Assembly (NCBI GenBank): GCA_910586035.1
Contig: CAJUHT010000005.1
Location: forward strand, 1 to 64,000
Reading direction: 5' to 3'
Length of the DNA stretch: 64,000 nt
Origin: an uncultured Christensenella sp.
GTDB lineage: Bacteria; Bacillota; Clostridia; Christensenellales; Borkfalkiaceae
The notes under the pieces: model-generated
Seen by the model: the letters and a program-made list of their open reading frames with translations, nothing else
Databases searched by the model: none
Told to the model about the DNA's origin: nothing
In this document: piece after piece, positions 1-9,050 of the stretch
Position numbering within the stretch: position 1 is the stretch's first letter
How the letters are laid out: every line of letters starts with the position of its first letter
Program-made: the position numbers and the translations under genes

Positions 1-129
1 ATAGCTTTTTAGAATAGAACGAAAACACGGTAAAGAGTGTAATTTTGCAATTTCTCTGTAACTTTTTCCTTGAAGGTAGTATTCCCGTAGACAACAGCGT
101 TCTTCTATGGTAAGATGGGTATAGTTCAT
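1..129 (-). CDS. IS30-like transposase, N-terminal part (partial or relic)
   Basis: The reading frame starts at an ATG on the minus strand (bases 129-127), preceded by an AGAGG ribosome binding site, and runs off the left edge. Its first residues (MNYTHLTIEERCCLREYY) and the GKSYREIAKL segment match the N-terminal helix-turn-helix of IS30-family transposases, the DDE enzymes that move the element and bind its ends. After about residue 30 (base 40) the frame stays open but no longer looks like the family, where a GRSxSTISRE-type recognition helix is expected. The element may therefore be cut or frameshifted there. The family call rests on the first 30 residues only. Whether a full transposase lies further left cannot be seen. 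Confidence 0.6.
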   Translation of the reverse strand, partial: MNYTHLTIEERCCLREYYLQGKSYREIAKLHSLPCFRSILKSY

Positions 130-236
130 ATTTTTCCTCTGTTTAAGAATTTTGTTTGCAAACCTATTCTAACACAGTTGATTTATATGGACTACTTTTT
201 TTATTCTCTCTGTTGCACTTGATATGATAATTCACA
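130..236 (-). mobile_element. Candidate 5' end of the IS30-like element
   Basis: This is the non-coding stretch upstream of the transposase start. Read on the minus strand it begins with a segment containing TCATATCAAGTGCAACA (about 212-233), which resembles the CAAGTGCAAC-type ends I know from IS30 relatives. The opposite end and any target duplication are outside the window, so the exact border is a guess. The rest of the 130-514 gap holds two terminator hairpins and an AT-rich leader before the next gene. Confidence 0.4.
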
Positions 237-247
237 TTAACTTACAC

Positions 248-283
248 GGCGCCCCGCGCAAATTGCGCGGGGCGCCCATTTTT
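248..283. terminator. Strong GC-rich terminator hairpin
   Basis: A perfect 14-bp stem (248-261 with 263-276, one-base loop) is followed by ATTTTT. It insulates the RHS locus from the IS element. No plus-strand gene precedes it in the window, so it probably belongs to the gene that the IS element interrupted or replaced. Confidence 0.75.
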
Positions 284-309
284 CAATACTCCGAATTACG
301 ACGATTTGC

Positions 310-333
310 GGCGGCGGGTTGCCGCCTATTTTT
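310..333 (+). terminator. Second terminator-like hairpin
   Basis: A GGCGGC/GCCGCC stem (310-315 with 321-326, loop GGGTT) is followed by TATTTTT. It lies about 35 bases after the previous hairpin, giving a tandem stop before the RHS leader. Confidence 0.5.
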
Positions 334-514
334 GTACCCAAAATTTAAGCCAAACAAAAAGAGCACGTTTTTTATTGCGGAAAAATTTAAAAATATTCTT
401 TAAATATGACTATTTCTGGCATAATTTAACGGCTAATATATGAACAAATGTTTGTGTACTGAGCGCGCAAAAATACTTACATTTTTAATATCGGTAAAAT
501 TTAAGGAGGAAAAA

Positions 515-1009
515 GTGGAAATTATCGATTTTGTAACAACGTACGGATTGGCGCCTTTGGCTGTCGCGGCAATGACCGCGGCGGTAACGGGACTAATCAA
601 AATGCCCTTAAAGGCTTTGGCGGGCAAGCTGAAAAACGGACAAAAACTGACGAGGTTTATCGTTCTTTTGCCGCTTGCCGTCGGGTTCGGGCTTACCGCG
701 CTGTGGGTATATCTGTCGGCGGGAAAGGTGGAATTTACAAGGGAGTTTTACTCGCTTTGGCTGTCGTCCGTAAGCGCAAGTTTGGCAATTTACGCGGTTT
801 GGGAAAAGTTTGTACCGTCGGAAAAGCGTATTCTTTCGCAGACGGAAATAGATGCCAACAGGCGGATTGCGGAAATTTTGAAGGACAAGCTTGTAAAGGA
901 CGACGCGCCCGCGCAGGAACTTGCCGAGGCGAGCGGGCAGGAAGAGAGCGGAGAGGTTGAAGCCACTAAAAAAATCATTTTGACCAACAATAAAAACATT
1001 AAAAATTAA
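515..1009 (+). CDS. Holin-like small membrane protein upstream of the RHS gene
   Basis: I start this 164-residue protein at the GTG at 515 because a clear AAGGAGG (503-509) precedes it. An ATG at 440 is in frame but has no such site and would add 25 unlikely residues. Three hydrophobic segments are visible, near residues 10-30, 45-70 and 80-100. They are followed by a charged, Glu/Lys/Ala-rich tail predicted to be soluble. The size, the early APLAVAAMTAAVTGLIKMP segment and the hydrophobic-then-charged layout recall phage holin-like membrane proteins. I cannot name a family. It ends 10 bases before the RHS gene and is clearly co-transcribed with it. Because the RHS protein has no signal peptide, a holin-type export role is a reasonable inference, not shown. 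Confidence 0.65.
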   Translation: MEIIDFVTTYGLAPLAVAAMTAAVTGLIKMPLKALAGKLKNGQKLTRFIVLLPLAVGFGLTALWVYLSAGKVEFTREFYSLWLSSVSASLAIYAVWEKFVPSEKRILSQTEIDANRRIAEILKDKLVKDDAPAQELAEASGQEESGEVEATKKIILTNNKNIKN

Positions 1010-1019
1010 GGAGAAAATT

Positions 1020-4000
1020 ATGGGAACTTTAAAATTGAACAGAAATTCAAACGGCACGAAAAACAGCGCGGAAGTCGCGGAAGCAGTGAAAAGAGCGGGC
1101 AGGCGCGTGAAAGCGGCTGTAAAAAAGGACTTTGCGGCGGAGGCGTTGAACCTTGCGGCACAGTGCGGTTATACCGAGGAGCAAAGCGGCTTTCGCACGG
1201 CTAACTCCATAGTCGTTGCGGGGGCGGATAAGGATAAAAAAATGTGTAAAATAATTTCCGCCCGCCCGCAGTTTTATCTCGGCGAAGAGGGCGATTACAA
1301 AAAAATATCCAACTCCCTTACCGATAACGGCGGCGAAATCGTAAACGGCGAAAACTCGTACAAGGTGGCGTTTGATAAAGACGCGCACAGCGGAAAAATT
1401 TTCGATTTGCGCAAGGGCGAAAAAGTAATAACGCTTTCGTACGGCAACGCGGCGCAGGCGCGCGCGCACGATTGCGGGTGTGGGTGCCAGCTGTGCGCGG
1501 ACGTCGACAACAAGGTTATGGCAACGCTTTACGACGGCACGCAAATAGAGTACCTTGCCTTAAACGACAGAATTAAGGAAAACATTATTATAAACTCGCG
1601 GCAGGAAAAGTACGAGTACGATTTCACTCTGCAAATCGGCGATATGACGGTGGAAGAGGGCGAACACAGCGACCTTTTAATTAAGGATAAAGAAACGGGC
1701 GAAACGGAGTTTATCATTCCCGCGCCGTATATGTTCGACGCGGCGGGCGTGCGTTCGGATAAAGTCAGGTACGAAATAGACGTAAACGGCGGGGAGCTTG
1801 CCATAAAGGTTATCGCCGACCAAAGTTTTATAAACTCGGCGGAGCGCGCTTTCCCCGTAACGGTAGACCCGCAAATAAAACTTACCGATACAAAGTATTT
1901 AAGCTATTGTACCGTGCGCAGTTATAATGACGGCGGCGAAAACGACGAATTCCCCGATGAATTGCACATAGAACATAGCGTTGGACAAAATTATTCTTAT
2001 GACGTGGAAATGACGGTGCATAAAAGAGAAATAGTCGCTGAAATGGCAGGCGAAATAAATAAGGTCGAGCTGAAACTTGATGTTGTTAGCGGTTCATACG
2101 GCTATATGGAAATACGTGTTAGTAAAAGTATGGATACCGGTAGGTTAATAAGTTATGATACCTCATTACAAAATTTATCTACAATAACCGTAGATATTAC
2201 AAAGGAGTTTAAAGAAACTCAATATAACGTTGATATAGATATTTACCCCGATACCGACACTACTAACAATATTAAATTAACAACCTTGGCAGATTTTTCT
2301 TCGCCCAAACTTGTTATTACTTATAATGAAGAGGAAGAACCTGAAAGTATAAGAGAGCCGTTTGTAAAGGAAATACCGCTTGTAGGAAAAGCTACGGCGA
2401 GGTTTGACGTAAAGCGCGGAAAGGCGGCTACCGTGGTGGAAGATTGTTGTCTTTCGCAGTTTCCGCCCATAAACGTAAGCCATATTTATAAGCAGGAGAC
2501 AACTCCCCGCGGATGCGGCGAAAACTGGCGATTAAATTTGCATAGGCAGTTAAAAGTATCCGAAGCAGATGACAAAAATTCCACAAAATATACTTATATA
2601 AACGAATACGGCGAAAAAATTGCGCTGGAAGAAAAGTATTATTATATAAATGATTACGGCGTAAAAAATTACGTTTCAAAACAAAACGTAACGGCGGATA
2701 TCGAGGGGAATTTATCGTATGCGGGCTACAAAGTATGTAAACGTAATTCTGCCGAAGGTTATACCTTAATTCCCGAAATTAACGATTTTAAGTTTGCAGA
2801 GCTTGTCGAAACGCGTTCGCAGGAACTTATTCAGCTTGAAGATTACGTTGCGCAAACGCAGGCAACAATGATGGGTTGCGTTGTCGCAAAAAAGAGTAAT
2901 GTAAGTGATAAAAGGGAAATAAGCGAATTTTCCGACGAAGGATTTAAAAGTTTATACGAAAGCATAGATACTAAAACCGAGTTGCTTATGACGGAAAGCG
3001 AGTATAACGAAATCGTAATTTTAAAGAATGCGGCAAATGCGGTAGAGGCAACCGAGGCGGATAAACAAAAATTTATGAATAGCATAACCGTCCACGAAAG
3101 AAAACAAAAAGTGCTTATAGAATCGCTGCGCAAACTTGTAATTAAGCAGGATGAGATTAAACGTGTAAAGGCGCAAACTCCCGTATGCTTTATAAAGGAC
3201 GAAAGCGGCGAAATAAGCGGCTTTAACCGCGAGGGCAACCTTGTGTTTATCTGCGACGAGCAGGGCAACTATGCAAGCGTAACTTACGACGCAGATAACC
3301 GCATAAAAGAAATAACGGGCGAAAACGGCGTGATTGCAAAGTTTGAGTATGCGAAAAAATTGCTTTCAAGCATAACGGACGCCTTTGGCAGGCAAGTTAG
3401 ATATACTTATAATGTAGAAAGATTAACTTCGTTGACTTATGCCGACGGCTTTAAACACACTTTTGCGTATTCAAACAGTAACGGCTTAACCGAGGTTTGC
3501 ACAAACGGCGGCTTGCAGGCAAAGTACAGCGTAAACGATTTTAAGCGCGTAACTAAAATTACCGTAAGGGCGCAAGATACAAACATAACCGACGCTCCGC
3601 TCGACAGTACTATAAGCTACTCTAAAATGCTTTCCGAACTGAGTATATCTTATCAAAACGAAATTACTACGTTCACAGATAAAAAGAGCATTGAAAAGTA
3701 CTCTTTTAACGCTGACGGCACCGTTGCAACCGAAGAAATTACGGACGAAAGCAAAAGAACGCAGGGAATAACGTATACCTATTCCACGCCAAACACGGAA
3801 ATAAAAACCGTTAAAAGGGTTGTTAAAAGCAACGTTGCGGAAACCGAGCAGGAAACTATCCAATACGACGCGGACGGAAAAATTTTATCCAAAGAAATAG
3901 GGTTAAAAAACGTATCTTCAACGGTAAAGTATAAAACTTTAATAGATTATTACTATGACGAATACGATAGGATAAAAAGGGAAAAAACGGCGGTATACTA

Positions 4001-6659
4001 TTACGAGAACAACGCGGCTAAAAAACCGATAGAAAGCTGGGTATATTACCACTACAACGCACAGGGTCAGTTGACTTTAACCGAAAGCTTTGTAGAGGGC
4101 GAAGAAAAGACTTCGGGAATAAATTTTGAAGAAAAAGTTTACAACGACGACGGAAACGTGGTAAAATATATCCGCTGGAACAGTTTAAATAGTAGTACAA
4201 GGTTTTACGAGGAGTGCGAAGTAGACGAAAAAGGTCGCGTAACGTCGGAAAAGGACGAAGCGGGCGAAGTCAGCGCCGAATACGCATATAGCGGCGGCGA
4301 GGTAAACAGCGTAAAACTTGCAAACGGCAGTACGCTGGCGTACGGCAGAAATTATTTCAGCGGCGCGATGACGGGCGTAACACAAAGCACGGAACAGGGC
4401 GAAGAGAACGCAACGGAAATAACGTATAACTACGGCTTGCCCGTAAAGGTGCAAAGCGGCAATACGGCTTTGGAATATACCTACGACTATACCCGCCGCA
4501 AATCAAACGTAAGCGTAAACGGTGTAACGCAGGTAAGCTATGCTTATCAGGATTATAATTTTAACGCCAGCCAGCGCAAGTGCAGGTTTAGCGAAGTAAC
4601 GGCAACGTATGCGGACGGAACAAAGGTAGTAGAAAGCCGCACGGGACAAATGAACGCCAACAACGTATTGTGCCTTACGGAAGAATACAAAGTAAACGGT
4701 TCAACGCGGCTTAAAAAGACTTATGACGAAAAGGATAGGCTTACAAGCGTTACAGACAGCGTTTCGGGAACAAGAACTTACACGTACGATAATTATGATA
4801 ACGTAACAAGCGTTTCGGGCGGCGGACTTACGGAAGCTTATACTTACGATAGTTACGGTTTGCTTAAAAGTAAAGCGTATTCAGGTACGTCAAATATATC
4901 TTATACGTACGAATATAAAGATAACGCGGCGAAAGAGCTGGAACGTGTAAGCTGTTGGATGTATTCTATTTATCCTCATACAGATGCTAACGGTAGGTAT
5001 ACAGGCAAAGAATTTGAGTATGACGTAAATAAACTCGGCGGCGAATACATAACCTACCGCAAGATAGGCGACCGCGCTACAAATATGCCCGCAACAATTT
5101 GGTATGCAACGGGCAATAAAATAAACGAAAGCATAAAGTATACGTATGACAGGTGCGGCAATATAAGCGAAATACGCGAAAACGGACACCTAAAAACCAA
5201 GTACACGTATGATAGTTTAAACAGGCTTATCCGCGAGGACAACAAGTACTGCGGCACTACGTTTGTATTCAGCTACGACCTAAACGGCAACATAACCGAA
5301 AGGTGCGAATATCCCTACACGTTAAAGCGCGGCGAGGAGTTGGAAGAACTCGAATGTACGCATTATACCTACGACTACATCGGTGATAAGTTACAGGCTT
5401 ACAACGGAAAAGTATTTATCTATAATAAAGTAGGAAATCCTTTAACATATTGTAGTAAGCCAATGACTTGGGAGTACGGCAAGTTTTTAACAAGCTACAA
5501 CGGAGTAACTTTTAGCTACAACGGCGCGGGACAGCGCGTGAGTAAGGGGAGTATAACATACACTTACGATAGCGACGGAAAGCTTATAAAGCAAAGTAAC
5601 GGCTTGGATTTCTTTTACGATACCACGGGAATAGCAGGCTTAGTAAAAGACGGAGAATATTTCTTCTACCGTAAAGACGCGCAGGGTAACGTAATAGCTA
5701 TAATAAACGGCGACGGCGGTTTAATAGCCAGATACGAATACGACGCTTGGGGAAATAACGTTGTAACGGATAAAGACGGCAACCCTGTAACAAGCGGAAT
5801 AGGCGTTTTAAACCCATTCCGTTACCGTAGTTACTACTATGATACTGAAACGGAACTGTACTACTTACAGACAAGGTATTACGACCCCGAGCTTGGTCGT
5901 TTTATCTCGCAGGACAGCATAGAATACGCCGCTCCCGAAACTATAAACGGCTTAAACCTGTACGCATACTGCGGCAATAACCCTGTAATGAATATAGACC
6001 CCACGGGAACCGAGTGGTGGAATTGGCTGATAATTGGTATACAAGCAGTAGCAGGTGTAGTTGCCTGTTTAGTTCCTGGCGGACAAGGTTTGGGCATTTC
6101 TTTGTTGGCAGGGGCAACATTAGGCGCAATTGCTCAATTAGCATCGCCTGCAATAGGGCAGGCGATAGGCGGAGCTACTTCAATAGCTAATGGTTGGGGA
6201 GCATTTTCGACTGGGACATCGTTGATAGGCGTAACACCAATAGGTACTGTTTTAGGTATAGCTTTAATGGCAATAGGCACGGCAACGATTGTCTTTGGTG
6301 CCAATGAAATAGCTGCTGCCGTAACAGGCGAGAACGCTATCCAAAATCTAACAGGGTTAAGTGATAGTGCTTATGGCTGGACTTATGCAGGATTAAATAT
6401 TGTTTCAAGTTTAGGTCAAGTTGCGGGAAGAGCTTATCATTTGCATAATACTAGAGAGGCAAGACTTGGTCATTATAGCAATCTTAAAGGATATAGATAT
6501 AAAGATTTAAAAGGGAATTATTTTTTTGATTTTGATTATCCACACGGGAATATAAAAGTTAATCATTTTCACGGAATAGCTAATGGTAGTCTTGCAAATA
6601 GAACAGGCGGTCATTGGAATTATTTTAGACTGCTATTATGGATGTTAATAGGGAGGTAA
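1020..6659 (+). CDS. RHS/YD-repeat polymorphic toxin
   Basis: A 1,879-residue protein; the ATG follows AAGGAG. Order of parts: a Lys/Arg-rich N terminus without a signal peptide; a Cys-rich patch (CGCGCQLC) near residue 155; a FPVTVDP-containing beta region resembling DNRLRE-type domains (about 280-440); the GCGENWRLN entry into the repeat region near 500; many YD repeats (TYDxxxRL, YTYDxxGN). The RHS core (FRYRSYYYDTETELYYLQ to NPVMNID) is at about 1598-1661, and a variable tip of about 218 residues follows. In known RHS proteins the repeats form a shell around the C-terminal toxin, which is cut off after the core. The tip has a hydrophobic stretch, then a His-rich end (HFHGI, GGHWNY). Its toxic activity is not recognisable to me; a nuclease is only a guess. 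The tip is visibly more AT-rich than the core, which suggests separate acquisition. The next gene is the candidate immunity gene. Confidence 0.93.
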   Translation: MGTLKLNRNSNGTKNSAEVAEAVKRAGRRVKAAVKKDFAAEALNLAAQCGYTEEQSGFRTANSIVVAGADKDKKMCKIISARPQFYLGEEGDYKKISNSLTDNGGEIVNGENSYKVAFDKDAHSGKIFDLRKGEKVITLSYGNAAQARAHDCGCGCQLCADVDNKVMATLYDGTQIEYLALNDRIKENIIINSRQEKYEYDFTLQIGDMTVEEGEHSDLLIKDKETGETEFIIPAPYMFDAAGVRSDKVRYEIDVNGGELAIKVIADQSFINSAERAFPVTVDPQIKLTDTKYLSYCTVRSYNDGGENDEFPDELHIEHSVGQNYSYDVEMTVHKREIVAEMAGEINKVELKLDVVSGSYGYMEIRVSKSMDTGRLISYDTSLQNLSTITVDITKEFKETQYNVDIDIYPDTDTTNNIKLTTLADFSSPKLVITYNEEEEPESIREPFVKEIPLVGKATARFDVKRGKAATVVEDCCLSQFPPINVSHIYKQETTPRGCGENWRLNLHRQLKVSEADDKNSTKYTYINEYGEKIALEEKYYYINDYGVKNYVSKQNVTADIEGNLSYAGYKVCKRNSAEGYTLIPEINDFKFAELVETRSQELIQLEDYVAQTQATMMGCVVAKKSNVSDKREISEFSDEGFKSLYESIDTKTELLMTESEYNEIVILKNAANAVEATEADKQKFMNSITVHERKQKVLIESLRKLVIKQDEIKRVKAQTPVCFIKDESGEISGFNREGNLVFICDEQGNYASVTYDADNRIKEITGENGVIAKFEYAKKLLSSITDAFGRQVRYTYNVERLTSLTYADGFKHTFAYSNSNGLTEVCTNGGLQAKYSVNDFKRVTKITVRAQDTNITDAPLDSTISYSKMLSELSISYQNEITTFTDKKSIEKYSFNADGTVATEEITDESKRTQGITYTYSTPNTEIKTVKRVVKSNVAETEQETIQYDADGKILSKEIGLKNVSSTVKYKTLIDYYYDEYDRIKREKTAVYYYENNAAKKPIESWVYYHYNAQGQLTLTESFVEGEEKTSGINFEEKVYNDDGNVVKYIRWNSLNSSTRFYEECEVDEKGRVTSEKDEAGEVSAEYAYSGGEVNSVKLANGSTLAYGRNYFSGAMTGVTQSTEQGEENATEITYNYGLPVKVQSGNTALEYTYDYTRRKSNVSVNGVTQVSYAYQDYNFNASQRKCRFSEVTATYADGTKVVESRTGQMNANNVLCLTEEYKVNGSTRLKKTYDEKDRLTSVTDSVSGTRTYTYDNYDNVTSVSGGGLTEAYTYDSYGLLKSKAYSGTSNISYTYEYKDNAAKELERVSCWMYSIYPHTDANGRYTGKEFEYDVNKLGGEYITYRKIGDRATNMPATIWYATGNKINESIKYTYDRCGNISEIRENGHLKTKYTYDSLNRLIREDNKYCGTTFVFSYDLNGNITERCEYPYTLKRGEELEELECTHYTYDYIGDKLQAYNGKVFIYNKVGNPLTYCSKPMTWEYGKFLTSYNGVTFSYNGAGQRVSKGSITYTYDSDGKLIKQSNGLDFFYDTTGIAGLVKDGEYFFYRKDAQGNVIAIINGDGGLIARYEYDAWGNNVVTDKDGNPVTSGIGVLNPFRYRSYYYDTETELYYLQTRYYDPELGRFISQDSIEYAAPETINGLNLYAYCGNNPVMNIDPTGTEWWNWLIIGIQAVAGVVACLVPGGQGLGISLLAGATLGAIAQLASPAIGQAIGGATSIANGWGAFSTGTSLIGVTPIGTVLGIALMAIGTATIVFGANEIAAAVTGENAIQNLTGLSDSAYGWTYAGLNIVSSLGQVAGRAYHLHNTREARLGHYSNLKGYRYKDLKGNYFFDFDYPHGNIKVNHFHGIANGSLANRTGGHWNYFRLLLWMLIGR
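4714..6000 (+). repeat. RHS core direct repeat, copy 1
   Basis: This is the 3' core of the full RHS gene, from the KKTYDEKDRL codons to the NPVMNID codons. It is closely matched by 7104-8390. The copies are near-identical around residues such as GDRATNMPA and LQTRYYDPELGRF and diverge in a few repeats. They separate completely after the NID codons, where the tips begin. Confidence 0.93.
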
Positions 6660-6663
6660 AGTA

Positions 6664-7014
6664 TTGACACCAAGACAAGATAGAATAAAAATATTGCAAA
6701 ACAGAGCAGGTAATTTGTCTTTTGAGGAACAAATTGAACTAATTTCCTGTAAATATTACGAGAAACAATTCATAACATATGAAGAGTTTGTTTTACTTGC
6801 ATTGTTTGATGAAGTAGAGTTTGCTTATAAAGATAAATTATATCAAATAGATTATGGCTTATGTGGAGTAGTGTCTATATTTGTAATTCAAGAACGAGAT
6901 AATAAGTCAATAAAAAATCAAAGTTTTAATTATATTTCAATTTTTGAACTACTTAATGAGTTTAAGATAGACGGAAAGAAAATACGTGAGATTTGGGATT
7001 ATGCAATAATTTAA
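6664..7014 (+). CDS. Candidate immunity protein for the RHS tip
   Basis: This 116-residue soluble protein starts at a TTG four bases after the RHS stop, with GGGAGG at 6651-6656 placed for that start. It has no signal peptide or membrane segment and no family I recognise. The position directly after a variable RHS tip, the small size and the shared low-G+C composition with the tip are the standard signs of a cognate immunity gene. Central residues (LALFDEVEFAYKDKLYQIDY) suggest a small beta-rich fold. A terminator hairpin follows 18 bases after the stop, so toxin and immunity form one transcription unit. The assignment comes from context only. Confidence 0.7.
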   Translation: MTPRQDRIKILQNRAGNLSFEEQIELISCKYYEKQFITYEEFVLLALFDEVEFAYKDKLYQIDYGLCGVVSIFVIQERDNKSIKNQSFNYISIFELLNEFKIDGKKIREIWDYAII

Positions 7015-7032
7015 TCAATTAAATACAATAGA

Positions 7033-7065
7033 AGAGTGGGTAGAAGTACCCGCTCTTTATTTTTA
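7033..7065 (+). terminator. Terminator ending cassette 1
   Basis: A 10-bp stem AGAGTGGGTA/TACCCGCTCT (7033-7042 with 7047-7056, loop GAAG) is followed by a TTTATTTTT tract. The same GGGTA-N4-TACCC core recurs at 9631 after the second immunity gene. Confidence 0.8.
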
Positions 7066-7069
7066 CATC

Positions 7070-7099
7070 TTGACAATAAGCCTAAATTAGTGTTAAAAT
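7070..7099 (+). promoter_or_regulatory. Promoter-like sequence before RHS cassette 2
   Basis: TTGACA (7070-7075), an 18-base spacer and TAAAAT (7094-7099). The duplicated RHS sequence begins only a few bases further on. The motif CTTGACAATAA is shared with the junction at 9672. Confidence 0.6.
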
Positions 7100-7103
7100 A
7101 TAT

Positions 7104-8390
7104 AAAAGACCTACGACGAAAAGGACAGACTTACAAGCGTTACAGACAGCGTATCGGGGATAAAGACTTATACTTACGATAATTATAATAACGTAACAGG
7201 CGTAACCGGCGGCGGGCTTACGGAAACTTATACTTACGATAGTTACGGTTTACTTAAAAGCAAAGCGTATTCAGGCACGGTAACTCACACATATTCCTAT
7301 ACGTATAAAGATAACGCGGCTAAGGAGTTGGAAAGCATATCCGTTTTAGGGTACGACTTTAAACCCTTAAAGGACGCAAACGGCAGAAACACGGGTAAAG
7401 AAATTTACAGCGGCGAAAACAAGGTTGCAGGCGAGTATATAACCTACCGCAAAATAGGCGACCGCGCTACAAATATGCCCGCCACGGTGTGGTATGCAAC
7501 AGGCAAAGACATTAACGAAAGCATAAAATATACGTATGACAGGTGCGGCAATATAAGCGAAATACGCGAAAACGGGCACCTGAAAACCAAGTACACATAT
7601 GATAGTTTAAACAGGCTTATCCGCGAGGACAACAAGTACTGCGGCACAACCTTTGTATTCAGCTACGACCAAAACGGCAACATAACCGAAAGGTGCGAAT
7701 ACCCTTACACTTTAAAGCGCGGGGAAGAGTTGGAAGAACTCGAATGCACGCATTACACCTACAACTATGAGGGGGATAAGCTTAAAGCGTACAACAACGA
7801 AACGTTTGCGTATAACGCATTGGGCAACCCTACGGTGTACCGTGGAAAGGCGGTAATATGGGAGTATGGCAAGTTTTTAAAGAGCTACAACGGAGTAACG
7901 TTTAACTACAACGGCGCGGGTCAACGTGTAAGTAAGGGAATTATTGCATATACCTACGATAGCGACGGCAGGCTTTTAAAACAGAGTAACGGCTTGGAAT
8001 TTATATACGACGCAAGCGGCGTAGCAGGCGTATTATATAACGGGGGAAAGTATTTCTACCGTAAAGACGCGCAGGGTAACGTGGTTGCGCTGTTAAATGC
8101 GGACGGCGAAGTCGTTGCCAGGTACGAATACGACGCCTGGGGCAATCACGTTGTAACTGATAAAGACGGTAACCTTGTAACAAGCGGAATAGGCGAGTTG
8201 AACCCTTTCAGATACCGCAGTTACTACTACGATACGGAAACAGAACTGTACTACTTGCAAACAAGGTATTATGACCCCGAACTCGGTCGCTTTATCTCGC
8301 AGGATAGCATAGAATACGCCGCTCCCGAAACTATAAACGGACTTAACCTGTACGCCTACTGCGGCAACAACCCTGTAATGAACATAGATA
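7104..8390 (+). repeat. RHS core direct repeat, copy 2
   Basis: This is the second copy of the RHS core 3' part, matching 4714-6000. Homology starts abruptly inside ATAAAAGAC at about 7104, with an in-frame TAA at 7103-7105, and ends at the NID codons. The copy is thus a precisely bounded fragment that kept its reading frame. Confidence 0.92.
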
Positions 8391-9028
8391 ATGATGGAAC
8401 ATTTTTCTTGTCGTTCTTGGTTGGGTTAGCAATAGCTACGGCTATCGGTGTCGCTGTTGGCGCTGTTGCTGGTGGAATATCGGCAGCAATAAACCACGAA
8501 AATGTATGGGATGGCATTTGGAAAGGTGCTGTTGTTGGCGGTCTAATGGGAGTATCTGTCGGTTTAGTGGTTTCAGGGCTTGGAGCGCCTTTGGCTGGTA
8601 CTATTTGGGGCTCTATTGCCGTTACTGCCGGTGTGGGGTCGGCATTTGCTCTCGGGGTAAATGTTATTTTACAGACAGAAAATAGTGGCTTTGCTTCCTT
8701 GGACATTGGGCAAACATTTAAAGCGTGGGGAGTTGGTTTAGCTGTGGGGATGCTTGCTGGCGTGTTATCCTATACCGCTACTGCTTTGTGTTCATATTAT
8801 GGTGGTATGCTAGGGTTATCTTTATCGGGTAAAACATTTTTAGGGGTAACCATTTCTAAAATTATATCAAAAAGTTTCTTAACTTCGGCAGGGGCTTTTA
8901 TAGGTGGAGGGTTAGGTGGTTTTCTTGGTGGAAATTTTATAAATTATTTAGCGACAGGTTCTGGATTACAAGAAAAAAATGTGCCTCTTTGGGTTGGAAC
9001 ATTTTTAAAATTCTTATTTGCTAAATAG
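7328..9028 (+). CDS. Displaced RHS core-plus-tip cassette (5'-truncated RHS)
   Basis: The frame is open from 7106, but the first plausible start I found is a TTG at 7328 without a good ribosome binding site. This is best read as a 5'-truncated RHS cassette and may not be translated. It carries the last YD repeats, the complete RHS core (PFRYRSYYYDTETELYY to NPVMNID) and, from about residue 355, a tip unrelated to that of the upstream gene. The tip is about 210 residues, very rich in Gly, Ala and hydrophobic residues, with several possible membrane segments (for example FLSFLVGLAIATAIGVAVG) and no catalytic motif. A pore-forming or membrane-inserting toxin is one reading; a linker whose toxin part has been lost is another. 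Its last bases come 22 before the next gene's start, and that gene encodes a membrane protein, the expected partner of a membrane-acting toxin. Confidence 0.8.
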   Translation: MESISVLGYDFKPLKDANGRNTGKEIYSGENKVAGEYITYRKIGDRATNMPATVWYATGKDINESIKYTYDRCGNISEIRENGHLKTKYTYDSLNRLIREDNKYCGTTFVFSYDQNGNITERCEYPYTLKRGEELEELECTHYTYNYEGDKLKAYNNETFAYNALGNPTVYRGKAVIWEYGKFLKSYNGVTFNYNGAGQRVSKGIIAYTYDSDGRLLKQSNGLEFIYDASGVAGVLYNGGKYFYRKDAQGNVVALLNADGEVVARYEYDAWGNHVVTDKDGNLVTSGIGELNPFRYRSYYYDTETELYYLQTRYYDPELGRFISQDSIEYAAPETINGLNLYAYCGNNPVMNIDNDGTFFLSFLVGLAIATAIGVAVGAVAGGISAAINHENVWDGIWKGAVVGGLMGVSVGLVVSGLGAPLAGTIWGSIAVTAGVGSAFALGVNVILQTENSGFASLDIGQTFKAWGVGLAVGMLAGVLSYTATALCSYYGGMLGLSLSGKTFLGVTISKIISKSFLTSAGAFIGGGLGGFLGGNFINYLATGSGLQEKNVPLWVGTFLKFLFAK

Positions 9029-9050
9029 CGTTCTGTTTATGGAGTTAAGA

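Noticed and set aside
440..514. Longer start for the holin-like protein at the ATG at 440
   Set aside because: The extra residues are unlike a membrane-protein start, and a consensus AAGGAGG sits right before the GTG at 515.
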